Below, piece by piece: positions 49,058-58,464 of a stretch of DNA of 64,000 nucleotides. Each line of letters begins with the position of its first letter. Position 1 is the stretch's first letter. Below the pieces are notes generated by a model that searched no databases, was not told the DNA's origin, and saw only the letters and a list, made by a program, of their open reading frames with translations. Both the position numbers and the translations under genes were made by a program. The DNA is from an uncultured Lachnospiraceae bacterium. GTDB taxonomy: Bacteria > Bacillota > Clostridia > Lachnospirales > Lachnospiraceae. Where the stretch lies: positions 68,594 to 132,593 of the forward strand of contig CAJOFQ010000002.1 of assembly GCA_905233955.1 (NCBI GenBank), written 5' to 3'.

Positions 49058-50734
49058 TCAAGGCTTGTCACCAGGGATCTCAAGTATTGCACCGCGGTTA
49101 CCGGAGGTTACCATACTTGCGTATCTGGCCAGATACCCGCTTTCAACCTTGGGCTTTCGAGGAGTCCAGGCTGCCCTTCTCTTTTCAAGCTCCTCATCTG
49201 ATACGAGAAGATCCAGCTTAAGTCCCGGAATATCAATGGATATCATATCTCCCTCTTCTACAAGAGCTATAGGTCCGCCTACGGCTGCTTCCGGAGAGAC
49301 ATGTCCTATGGATGCACCCCTTGAAGCTCCTGAAAACCGCCCGTCTGTGATTAAGGCTACGCTGGAGCCTAAGCCCATGCCTGCAATCGCAGATGTAGGA
49401 TTAAGCATCTCTCTCATGCCGGGACCGCCTTTGGGACCCTCATATCTGATCACTACTACATCACCTTCGTTGATCTTGCCGCCCTTGATAGCAGATATGG
49501 CATCCTCTTCGCTGTCAAAAACCCTTGCAGGACCTTTGTGAACCATCATCTCATCGACAACGGCTGAACGCTTGACAACAGAACCATCCGGAGCCAGATT
49601 GCCCTTTAATACGGCCAGACCTCCGGTCTTGGAATACGGATTATCTACCGGTCTTATAACCTCAGGGTTGAGATTAACAGCGTTTTTAATGTTTTCTCCA
49701 ACTGTTTTTCCTGTTACCGTGATGCAATCCGTATTAATCAGCCCTATATCCGCAAGCTCTTTCATAACTGCGTACACGCCGCCAGCCTCATTCAAATCCT
49801 CCATATATGTAGGACCGGCCGGTGCAAGGTGGCACAGATTCGGAGTCTTCTCGCTTATGGGATTAGCATATGATATGTCAAAATCAAAACCAACCTCATG
49901 GGCAATTGCCGGCAGATGAAGCATTGAGTTGGTGGAGCATCCCAGAGCCATATCCACGGTAAGAGCGTTCTCTATGGCTTCTTTTGTCATTATATCCCTG
50001 GGCCTGATATTTTTAGCCAGCATATCCATTACTGCATAACCGGCTCTTTTAGCCAGACGAAGCCTCTCGGAATACACTGCCGGTATGGTACCATTGCCTC
50101 GGAGTCCCATGCCCAAAACCTCTGTAAGACAGTTCATGGAATTAGCCGTGTACATTCCTGAGCATGATCCGCAGGTAGGACATATTTTCTCCTCATATAC
50201 AGCCACCTCTTCTTCGGACATCTTGCCTGCGGCATGAGCGCCTACAGCCTCGAAAATGGAAGAAAGGGATCTCTTTTTGCCATCTATGCGTCCCGCAAGC
50301 ATCGGTCCGCCTGAAACGAAAACTGTAGGAACATTGATCCTTGCAGCAGCCATTAAAAGTCCCGGAACATTCTTATCACAGTTTGGCACCATAACCAAAG
50401 CATCAAACTGGTGCGCAATAGCCATACATTCGGTAGAATCGGCTATCAGATCCCTGGTAACCAGAGAATACTTCATTCCAATGTGTCCCATGGCTATACC
50501 GTCACAAACAGCTATGGCAGGAAATACTACCGGCGTGCCGCCGGCTTCCGCCACACCCATTCGTACAGCGTCTACTATTTTGTCTATATTCATATGACCG
50601 GGTACAATCTCATTATATGAGCTTACAATACCCACCATTGGTTTTTTGATTTCCTCAGGTGTATAACCAAGCGCATTCAAAAGGCTTCGCGCCGGAGCCT
50701 GCTGCATACCGCATTTCATGTTGTCACTTTGCAT
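49058..50734 (-). CDS. ilvD: Dihydroxy-acid dehydratase
   Basis: [66 protein letters not shown]. Confidence 0.97.
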   Translation of the reverse strand: MQSDNMKCGMQQAPARSLLNALGYTPEEIKKPMVGIVSSYNEIVPGHMNIDKIVDAVRMGVAEAGGTPVVFPAIAVCDGIAMGHIGMKYSLVTRDLIADSTECMAIAHQFDALVMVPNCDKNVPGLLMAAARINVPTVFVSGGPMLAGRIDGKKRSLSSIFEAVGAHAAGKMSEEEVAVYEEKICPTCGSCSGMYTANSMNCLTEVLGMGLRGNGTIPAVYSERLRLAKRAGYAVMDMLAKNIRPRDIMTKEAIENALTVDMALGCSTNSMLHLPAIAHEVGFDFDISYANPISEKTPNLCHLAPAGPTYMEDLNEAGGVYAVMKELADIGLINTDCITVTGKTVGENIKNAVNLNPEVIRPVDNPYSKTGGLAVLKGNLAPDGSVVKRSAVVDEMMVHKGPARVFDSEEDAISAIKGGKINEGDVVVIRYEGPKGGPGMREMLNPTSAIAGMGLGSSVALITDGRFSGASRGASIGHVSPEAAVGGPIALVEEGDMISIDIPGLKLDLLVSDEELEKRRAAWTPRKPKVESGYLARYASMVTSGNRGAILEIPGDKP

Positions 50735-50744
50735 TTTGTTCCTC

Positions 50745-51836
50745 CTATAAGCGCTCTACTATTTTATCACCCATCTGGGCTGTGTTGATCTGTTCTACGA
50801 CACTTTTATCACGAGGCATAATGTCTATGGTACGATAACCGTCTTTAAGAACCTTAGTAACAGCGTCCTCTACTGCTTTTGCCTCCTCATCCAGGTCAAA
50901 GCTGAACCTGAGCATCATAGCTGCAGATAGTATCGTGGCTATGGGATTGGCTATGCCCTTGCCTGCTATGTCCGGAGCGCTGCCGCCGCTGGGCTCATAA
51001 AGTCCGAAGCTGGTCTCATTAAGGCTGGCAGAAGAAAGCATTCCCAAAGAACCTGTAAGCATGCTTGCTTCATCGGAAAGTATATCCCCGAACATATTCT
51101 CTGTAAGAATTACATCAAACTGCGCAGGATCCTTCACAAGCTGCATGGCAGCATTGTCAACAAGCATATGCGAGCATTCCACATCCGGATAGTCCACTGC
51201 AACTTCATCTACGATCTTTCGCCATAATCTTGAAGAATCCAGCACATTAGCCTTGTCAACGGAGCATACCTTTTTGCTGCGCTTCCTGGCTATATCAAAC
51301 GCCCTTATAGCAATTCTTCGAATCTCATTCTCATTATAAATAAGTGTATCATAAGCGCTTAACACACCATCTATTTCTTCAGTTTTGCGCTCGCCAAAGT
51401 ACAATCCTCCGGTTAATTCGCGCATTATCATCATATCAAATCCGTCAGCAATAATATCATCCCTTAAGGGGCAGGCTTCCTTGAGCTCATTATACAGATA
51501 TGCCGGTCTTAAATTCGCAAACAATCCCAAAGCCTTGCGTATTCCAAGCAATCCGGCCTCGGGACGCTTGTCGGGAGGAAGCTTGTACCATGGAGAGGTC
51601 TTGGCATCTCCTCCTATTGAACCCATCAGCACTGCGTCAGCGCTTTTCGCCTGCGCTATGGCTTCATCTGTCAACGGAATGCCATATTTGTCAATCGACG
51701 CTCCCCCCATGAGAATCTCTTCATATTCCCATGAATGCCCAAATTTGTCTGCTACAGCGTCTAATACCTTAATGGCCTCAGCCACTATCTCAGGACCAAT
51801 ACCATCTCCTCTGATAACTCCAATTTTAAAATTCAT
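50745..51836 (-). CDS. leuB: 3-isopropylmalate dehydrogenase
   Basis: [25 protein letters not shown]-type motif, [49 protein letters not shown] at 51836 after GGGGAGG preferred. Confidence 0.97.
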   Translation of the reverse strand: MNFKIGVIRGDGIGPEIVAEAIKVLDAVADKFGHSWEYEEILMGGASIDKYGIPLTDEAIAQAKSADAVLMGSIGGDAKTSPWYKLPPDKRPEAGLLGIRKALGLFANLRPAYLYNELKEACPLRDDIIADGFDMMIMRELTGGLYFGERKTEEIDGVLSAYDTLIYNENEIRRIAIRAFDIARKRSKKVCSVDKANVLDSSRLWRKIVDEVAVDYPDVECSHMLVDNAAMQLVKDPAQFDVILTENMFGDILSDEASMLTGSLGMLSSASLNETSFGLYEPSGGSAPDIAGKGIANPIATILSAAMMLRFSFDLDEEAKAVEDAVTKVLKDGYRTIDIMPRDKSVVEQINTAQMGDKIVERL

Positions 51837-51883
51837 ATTTTTTCCTCCCCTGGTGACTGTAAAGGAAATTAACCAATTCACTA

Positions 51884-51912
51884 ACTATAATCTATTTGCC
51901 GTTTTATATCAA
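51884..51912 (-). promoter_or_regulatory. Sigma-A promoter of leuB-ilvD-ilvB-serC-serA
   Basis: Minus strand TTGATA-17 nt-TATAGT, overlapping the end of the HAD gene. Confidence 0.75.
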
Positions 51913-52713
51913 CCCAAAATGTTCCAATCCATTGTATATACCATCATTATCAATATCTGATGTTATGTAATCCGCCAGGGCCTTGATCTCATCCCTGCCA
52001 TTCCCCATACATATTGACAGACCGGCGTATTCCATCATGTCCACATCATTGGGTCCATCTCCAAATGCCACCGAATCCTGTCTGTTTAATCCATAATGAG
52101 AAAGCAGCTTCTCCATACCTGTTGATTTTACAACTCCGTTTATTGTTATCTCACCACAGTATGGATCCGGATCACCAAATGACAGCTCTGTAACGGTAAA
52201 ATAATCACCCAGCATATCGGAAAGCTCATCTACCGTAACCTTTGCGTTATGATAAAACATCTTCTGGACTTTTTCAATTCCATCGAGGGATGGCAGCTTT
52301 ACAAGATTACCTACTGCATCCTTGGGATCCTTGGCATTTGCCACTTTCGATGTAAACATAGCCAGCTTGTCATATCCCTCATTACTTATGAATACTTCTC
52401 CAACAGTCTGAACACATAGATCCGGCAGTATTCCTTGCGAAATCTTAAGACAAGAAGCGTATTCCAATGGATCAATATACTCCTCATAAACGACCTGCCC
52501 ATTTGCTGTAACATAGGCACCTGCTGCCGATACTATCGCGTCAAAGCCAATATCAAGTATATGACTGTCAATCTGATTTTCACTCCTGCCAGAACAAAGT
52601 GCCGTAATATTACCCTTTTTCTGAGCCAGCTTCACCCCTTCTATGGCTGAGGCCGGTACCACACCTTCAAAATTGCTAAGAGTTCCGTCAATATCAAAAA
52701 ATATAACCTTCAT
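51904..52713 (-). CDS. HAD-superfamily (Cof-type) hydrolase
   Basis: FFDIDGTLSNFEG, CSGRSENQ, VAFGDGPNDVDMMEYAGLSICMGNG. Confidence 0.94.
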   Translation of the reverse strand: MKVIFFDIDGTLSNFEGVVPASAIEGVKLAQKKGNITALCSGRSENQIDSHILDIGFDAIVSAAGAYVTANGQVVYEEYIDPLEYASCLKISQGILPDLCVQTVGEVFISNEGYDKLAMFTSKVANAKDPKDAVGNLVKLPSLDGIEKVQKMFYHNAKVTVDELSDMLGDYFTVTELSFGDPDPYCGEITINGVVKSTGMEKLLSHYGLNRQDSVAFGDGPNDVDMMEYAGLSICMGNGRDEIKALADYITSDIDNDGIYNGLEHFGLI

Positions 52714-52727
52714 GCTTTTTATACCGC

Positions 52728-55700
52728 CTATAATTCCTGAAGAGAGTGAATCTGACCGTTACCGTGTTCCTTTAATTCATGAATGCCCTCTGCTGCAGCC
52801 ATGGCTCCGGCAACAGTTGTAATATATGGTATACGGGCTCTGATCGCAGCTCGCCTTACATAAGCGTCATCATGACCTGTACCCTTGCCGATGGGAGAAT
52901 TAATAACCAATGACACCTGACGATTAGTGATTACATCCTCGACATTTGGACGCCCTTCATAATTCTTTAAAACCCGCTTTACAGGAATTCCGGCATTTTC
53001 TATTGTTGCAGCCGTCTGCCCTGTAGCAAAAATCTTAAAGCCATCATCATGGAAGCTTTTTGCTATGGCAGCAGAATAGGGTCTGTCCTGCTCGTTAACT
53101 GAGATAAGTACTGATCCTTCAAGCGGAAGCTTGGAACCGGCTGCTTCCTGTGCCTTGTAAAATGCTTCGCCTGTAGATGTGGCAAGACCAAGCACTTCTC
53201 CCGTAGAACGCATCTCCGGTCCCAAAAGAGGGTCAACCTCAGGGAACATGGAAAACGGGAATACAGCTTCTTTAACACCATAGAACAAAGGCTTTTTGCC
53301 GTCAAACCTCAATTTCAGATCTGATACGGGTGATTCCTTGCCAGTAAGGGATGATGTTATTATCTCAGTAGCAATTGGAACCATCCTGATTCCGCAGACC
53401 TTGGAAACCAAAGGCACTGTACGGGATGCTCTGGGGTTGGCCTCCAAAACATATACTGTGTCATTTTCTATGGCATACTGAATATTCATAAGTCCCACTA
53501 CATTGAGCTCCACAGCTATCTGTCTGGTGTATTTCCTTATGGTATCAAGATGATCCTGTGAAATATGCTTAGATGGAACTATACAAGCCGAATCGCCTGA
53601 ATGTATACCAGCCAGTTCTATGTGCTCCATAACTGCCGGAACAAAGGCGTCCTGCCCGTCAGATATGGCGTCGGCCTCACATTCTACAGCATTCTGCAGA
53701 AAACGGTCAATCAGAATCGGTCGATCCGGTGTTACGCCAATTGCATCACGCATATATGAATCCATGCTCTCTTCACTGCGGACAATCTCCATTCCCCGGC
53801 CTCCGAGTACGAAGGAAGGTCTTACCATTACCGGATAACCGATTTCTGCCGCAACAGCCTTGGCTTCCTCTACAGTGGATGCCATACCTGACTGGGCCAT
53901 AGGAATGTTAAGCTGATCCATCATTTTCCTGAACAGGTCACGATCCTCCGCCAGGTCAATAACCTCAGGCTGTGTTCCCAGTATTTTTACTCCCTCTTCT
54001 TTAAGCTTTGAGGAAAGATTAAGCGGCGTCTGACCCCCGAACTGGGCAATAATACCTACAGGCTTTTCCTCGCGATATATCTGCAGTACATCCTCCAAGG
54101 TAAGGGGTTCAAAATACAGCTTATCTGATGTATCGTAATCTGTTGAAACAGTTTCAGGGTTGCAATTAATTATTATTGTCTCAAAACCCAGCTTCTTCAG
54201 CGCCAAAGACGCGTGAACACAGCAGTAATCGAATTCTATTCCCTGCCCTATACGGTTTGGTCCGCCTCCAAGGATTAAAACCTTGTTCTTTTTTTCAGAT
54301 ATCGGGTTATTGCCTTTTTTGCAGTAGGTTGAATAGTAATATGCACTGTCCAAAGTCCCATATACATGAACGCCATCCCAGCTCTCTAAAATATCAGATT
54401 CCTCGCGCTTTGCTCTTATTTCGTCCTCTGATACTCCAAGAAGCTTGGCCAGATAAAGGTCTGAAAAACCGTTTTTCTTGGCATTCTTAAGAGCTTCAGT
54501 ATCCGGAACCGTCCCTTTAAATCTGTCTATCAGGGATTCTTCCTCCTCAACCAGTTCCTTCATCTGGGTCAGGAAATAAGACTTAATGCCGGTCTTGTCA
54601 AAAATTTCTTCAACACTGACTCCCTTGCGAAGAGCTTCATAAATCAAAAAATATCTCTCGCTGGAAGCATTCTGTATCATCTGCATCAGTTCTTTTGCTG
54701 ATAGCCTGTCGTATCCGTTAACATATCCAAGACCATATCTGTCCTTCTCAAGAGAACGGATAGCCTTCTGGAATGCTTCTTTGAAGTTCTGCCCTATACT
54801 CATTACTTCGCCCACAGCGCGCATCTGTGTGCCAAGCTTATCCTCAACTCCGTCAAACTTCTCAAATGCCCATCTGGCAAATTTTACTACAACATAATCC
54901 CCGTTTGGAACATATTTATCCAGCGTACCAAAACGACTGTCAGAAATATCTGACAACAAAAGTCCTGCAGCAAGCTTAGCTGAGACAAGAGCTATCGGAA
55001 AGCCTGTGGCCTTGGAAGCAAGTGCTGATGAACGGGAAGTCCTGGGGTTAATCTCTATTACTACCACCCGATCACTCTTGGGATCATGGGCAAATTGAAC
55101 ATTAGTACCTCCAATAACTCCTATGTGTTCTACAATCCTGTACGCCTGATCCTGAAGCTCCTTCTGAAGATCCTGTGAAATCGTAAGCATGGGTGCCGTA
55201 CAGAATGAATCTCCTGTGTGAACTCCTACCGGATCAACATTCTCGATGAAGCACACCGTTATCATGTTGTTGGCACTGTCCCTGACAACCTCCAGCTCCA
55301 GCTCTTCCCATCCCAGAATAGATTCTTCCACCAGAACCTGATGTATAAGTGAAGCCTGCAAGCCCCTTTCACATACCACCTTCAATTCATCTCTGTTGTA
55401 TACCAGTCCGCCTCCTGCACCGCCCATTGTATATGCAGGTCTTAACACTACAGGATATCCCAGCTCGTCTGCTTCTTCCAAAGCTTCATCGACACTATAG
55501 CATGCCTTGCTTTTTGCCATAGCAATTCCCAGGCTGTCCATAGTCCGTTTGAATTCGGTCCGATCCTCTCCCCGTTCGATGGCATCTACATCAACGCCTA
55601 TAACCTTGACATTATATTTTTCCAGAATTCCTGCCTTGTACAGCTCAGAGCACAAATTAAGACCCGATTGTCCTCCCAGGTTAGGAAGAAGGGCCCGGGG

Positions 55701-55946
55701 TCTTTCCTTCTCTATTACCGCTGTAACCCTTTCAACATTCAAGGGCTCAATATATGTATGATCCGCCATTTCAGGATCCGTCATTATGGTCGCAGGATTG
55801 GAGTTGACTAAAACTATTTCATAACCCAGACTCCGCAGTGCTTTGCATGCCTGGGTTCCTGAGTAGTCAAATTCGCAGGCCTGACCTATGACAATTGGTC
55901 CGGATCCGATAATCAGTACTTTTTTCTTTTCTCCTTTTTGAGACAT
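52728..55946 (-). CDS. carB: Carbamoyl-phosphate synthase large subunit (copy 2, no carA adjacent)
   Basis: GSGPIVIGQACEFDYSGTQACKAL, GGGPNRIGQGIEFDYCCVHASLAL, 1072 aa with C-terminal MGS-like domain; clearly divergent from copy 1. Confidence 0.96.
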   Translation of the reverse strand: MSQKGEKKKVLIIGSGPIVIGQACEFDYSGTQACKALRSLGYEIVLVNSNPATIMTDPEMADHTYIEPLNVERVTAVIEKERPRALLPNLGGQSGLNLCSELYKAGILEKYNVKVIGVDVDAIERGEDRTEFKRTMDSLGIAMAKSKACYSVDEALEEADELGYPVVLRPAYTMGGAGGGLVYNRDELKVVCERGLQASLIHQVLVEESILGWEELELEVVRDSANNMITVCFIENVDPVGVHTGDSFCTAPMLTISQDLQKELQDQAYRIVEHIGVIGGTNVQFAHDPKSDRVVVIEINPRTSRSSALASKATGFPIALVSAKLAAGLLLSDISDSRFGTLDKYVPNGDYVVVKFARWAFEKFDGVEDKLGTQMRAVGEVMSIGQNFKEAFQKAIRSLEKDRYGLGYVNGYDRLSAKELMQMIQNASSERYFLIYEALRKGVSVEEIFDKTGIKSYFLTQMKELVEEEESLIDRFKGTVPDTEALKNAKKNGFSDLYLAKLLGVSEDEIRAKREESDILESWDGVHVYGTLDSAYYYSTYCKKGNNPISEKKNKVLILGGGPNRIGQGIEFDYCCVHASLALKKLGFETIIINCNPETVSTDYDTSDKLYFEPLTLEDVLQIYREEKPVGIIAQFGGQTPLNLSSKLKEEGVKILGTQPEVIDLAEDRDLFRKMMDQLNIPMAQSGMASTVEEAKAVAAEIGYPVMVRPSFVLGGRGMEIVRSEESMDSYMRDAIGVTPDRPILIDRFLQNAVECEADAISDGQDAFVPAVMEHIELAGIHSGDSACIVPSKHISQDHLDTIRKYTRQIAVELNVVGLMNIQYAIENDTVYVLEANPRASRTVPLVSKVCGIRMVPIATEIITSSLTGKESPVSDLKLRFDGKKPLFYGVKEAVFPFSMFPEVDPLLGPEMRSTGEVLGLATSTGEAFYKAQEAAGSKLPLEGSVLISVNEQDRPYSAAIAKSFHDDGFKIFATGQTAATIENAGIPVKRVLKNYEGRPNVEDVITNRQVSLVINSPIGKGTGHDDAYVRRAAIRARIPYITTVAGAMAAAEGIHELKEHGNGQIHSLQEL

Positions 55947-56065
55947 ATCTTGCTCCCTTCATCTTTGTAATCTTAACGGAACAATGCCGCCGAAACTGTC
56001 ATAACCGGCAATTTCAACGGCATAATTCAGATGCTTCCGGGAAACACCATGAACCGATGAATCCC

Positions 56066-57376
56066 TTAGTAATTTTTATTGTCAAGTCGCTTTCTAAAAT
56101 CTTCTTCACAAAGGGGCTTGTCGAAGTAATATCCCTGTATCACATCACACCCCGCATTATTGACAAATGACAGCTGGTCTTCCCTCTCAACTCCTTCGGT
56201 AAGAACTTCTATCCCGAGCCTTTTTGCCATTCGGATTATGTCCGTCAGTATGATCTCGTCCTTCCATGAGAAATCGTCTGTATTGATAAATGAACGGTCG
56301 ATTTTTAATGTGTGAACCTGGAATTCCCTAAGGGTAGATAATGATGAGTATCCCGAACCAAAATCATCTATGGCAGTCTTGACTCCCAGCATATATAGTC
56401 TGTTAATAAAATCTGCCAGAATACCGTGTTCCTCATCATCTACGGTCTCTGTAACCTCTATTTCTATCAGATTCTTGTCTATACCGGATTCTTCGATGAT
56501 GTTGTTAATATTGTCTGCCAGCTCGGCATCCATAAGATCTTTTCTGGAGAAATTTACAGATATGGTTACAGGCTCCAGACCTGCTTCCATCCAAAGCCTG
56601 ATATCATTACAGGTACGCTGAAGAACATAATAGTCCAGGAATAAAATCTCACCATTCTGTTCCAGGGTTGGGATGAAAGCTCCCGGCGGAACCATGTCTC
56701 CGTCATGCTTCCACCGAACCAAACCTTCTGCTCCAACCAGAAGGCGTTTCTTCGAATCCACTTTCGGCTGGTAGAATACAAAAAATTCTTCATTCCCGAG
56801 AGCAGTGTGAAAATTCTCAACCACTTCCTTCTTCTGAAAATCACGGTTAAGCATATCAGTTGAAGCAAGAGCTGTAGTCTTGTGAGTTATGTATCTGGCA
56901 TGGATCAATGCAACAGACGGACGGCTTATCACCTCCCTGATACCTGAAACCTTCTCATCTATGTCCCACATACCCACAGATGCGGATAAAAAGACCTGTT
57001 CCTTGTGCTTGTCCACATATACAGTCACACCTACACGGGATAAAAAATAAACAAACAGATCCCTCCTGCCCTTCAATATGAGAGCGGTGAAATTATCCTC
57101 ACCCAGATGCCCTACGCACTCCTGGGGCTGAACAAACGATCTAAGCTTATCAGCGTATTTGCGAATGATCTCGTCACCAACCTTATGACCATATTTCTGG
57201 TTGATCATTCCAAATCCGCGAATGTTAAAAAAGAACGCAGTATAATCGCTAAGCCTGCCAAAGCGCTCTAACCGACTGGCAAATTGAAGATATCCGGAGG
57301 CATTATATAATCCGGTCAGATATTGAGTCGTTCTGTTATTGAGTTGAACTGAAACATTACTCTTATCTAATGCCAT
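56066..57376 (-). CDS. EAL-domain c-di-GMP phosphodiesterase with degenerate GGDEF
   Basis: GGDEF site reads GEDNF; EAL signatures intact: EGLVRW, SVNFSR, EIEVTETV, KTAIDDFGSGYSSL, LKIDRSFI, LTEGVE, QGYYFDKPL. Confidence 0.92.
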   Translation of the reverse strand: MALDKSNVSVQLNNRTTQYLTGLYNASGYLQFASRLERFGRLSDYTAFFFNIRGFGMINQKYGHKVGDEIIRKYADKLRSFVQPQECVGHLGEDNFTALILKGRRDLFVYFLSRVGVTVYVDKHKEQVFLSASVGMWDIDEKVSGIREVISRPSVALIHARYITHKTTALASTDMLNRDFQKKEVVENFHTALGNEEFFVFYQPKVDSKKRLLVGAEGLVRWKHDGDMVPPGAFIPTLEQNGEILFLDYYVLQRTCNDIRLWMEAGLEPVTISVNFSRKDLMDAELADNINNIIEESGIDKNLIEIEVTETVDDEEHGILADFINRLYMLGVKTAIDDFGSGYSSLSTLREFQVHTLKIDRSFINTDDFSWKDEIILTDIIRMAKRLGIEVLTEGVEREDQLSFVNNAGCDVIQGYYFDKPLCEEDFRKRLDNKNY

Positions 57377-58287
57377 TATGACTCATACCTCTCCACCAGT
57401 TCATCCACTGTTTCCACCAGACGACCAATCTCGGGCTTGGTAAGCTGTGCGTCAGCTCCAAGGGATTCACCCTTTTTGTATATTACATCATTGATCATTG
57501 ATGAAAAGATTATGACAGGAATATTCTTGATGACCGGATGCTGTTTCACCAGCTTGGTCAGCGTATGTCCATCCATCTTCGGCATCTCAATATCTGTGAT
57601 AATACAGTGAACCTTGTCTAAAACATTGCCTTTTTCCGCCATCTCTGTAAGAGCATCCCAGGCATCCTGTCCGTTGACATAGGGCAAAATCTTAGTATAA
57701 CCGGCTCTGTCCAGGCATTCCTGAATAAGCTTGGAAAGCATTTTGGAATCCTCAGCCATAAGGATTGGAGAATGTGAGCGGTCTTTCTTCTCATATTCGT
57801 CCATATCAGAAACCTTGATGCCGGCTTCGGAATTGATCTTGGACATAATGCGCTCGAAATCAATAACCACAGTAAGATGACCTTCAATCTGCACAACTCC
57901 TGTCGCCAGATCAGCTTCCCCTGCCTCAGCAGATGCGTCCGGTACATGGATATGATCCCATGAAACGCGGTGTATGCCCCGGATCTCGTCTATATGAAAC
58001 GCTGTAATAAGTCCTGAAAAAGCGGCAATAATGAACATACCCTGTTTCTTCTGCCTGGGAAAAGGTTCAAATCCAAGAGCCTTCCTGAGGTCCACGACAG
58101 ATATCATTCTCTCTCTGGGCATGAACAATCCCTCGACATAAGCGTGAGTATTGGGAATCGGAGTGACAGGATACCAGTCTATAATCTCCTGAATCTTGGA
58201 AACATTAATGCCATAGTGGTGGTTTCCCACCATGAATTCCAGAATTTCAAGCTCATTTAATCGGTCTCCAAAAAGTATCTCGCTCAT
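57376..58287 (-). CDS. cheV: CheV-type chemotaxis protein (CheW + receiver)
   Basis: CheW domain (ILEFMVGNHHYGINVSKIQEIIDWYPVTPIP) and REC domain (ILMAEDSKML, IITDIEMPKMDGHTL, FSSMI, TKPE). ATG at 58287; track start overlaps the -10 box. Confidence 0.92.
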   Translation of the reverse strand: MSEILFGDRLNELEILEFMVGNHHYGINVSKIQEIIDWYPVTPIPNTHAYVEGLFMPRERMISVVDLRKALGFEPFPRQKKQGMFIIAAFSGLITAFHIDEIRGIHRVSWDHIHVPDASAEAGEADLATGVVQIEGHLTVVIDFERIMSKINSEAGIKVSDMDEYEKKDRSHSPILMAEDSKMLSKLIQECLDRAGYTKILPYVNGQDAWDALTEMAEKGNVLDKVHCIITDIEMPKMDGHTLTKLVKQHPVIKNIPVIIFSSMINDVIYKKGESLGADAQLTKPEIGRLVETVDELVERYES

Positions 58288-58330
58288 TATATCACCCGCT
58301 TCTTGCCGTGCGTTATACAACACCATTGCC

Positions 58331-58359
58331 ATTATATCATTTTTTTTGGATTTTGTGAA
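58331..58359 (-). promoter_or_regulatory. Sigma-A promoter of cheV-EAL
   Basis: Minus strand TTCACA-17 nt-TATAAT. Confidence 0.7.
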
Positions 58360-58382
58360 TATTATCCTTAATAATTTGGTGA

Positions 58383-58412
58383 TTGCACTACCACGATAAT
58401 TTGTATTATAAT
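58383..58412 (+). promoter_or_regulatory. Sigma-A promoter of the sensor-GGDEF gene
   Basis: TTGCAC-18 nt-TATAAT. Confidence 0.75.
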
Positions 58413-58464
58413 GGGAGCGTTAAATCATTATTTATCTGGCAAAGTTTACGGGACGGTTTGGTAT

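Noticed and set aside
49065-49541. 158-aa + strand ORF
   Set aside because: Antisense to ilvD; Ser/Pro-rich shadow-ORF translation.
51385-51960. 191-aa + strand ORF
   Set aside because: Antisense to leuB and extends over its promoter; product of codon bias on the opposite strand.
55947-56065. Possible small protein (...HLNYAVEIAGYDSFGGIVPLRLQR) upstream of carB2
   Set aside because: No ATG/GTG/TTG start with ribosome-binding site in the open stretch; the region is better explained as a leader with a stem.
58411-58464. ORF-track N-terminal extension of the sensor-GGDEF gene
   Set aside because: The ATG at 58411 overlaps the -10 box (58407-58412); the signal-peptide start at 58465 is more plausible. 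Similar extensions rejected for cheV, pheS and the hydrolase gene.
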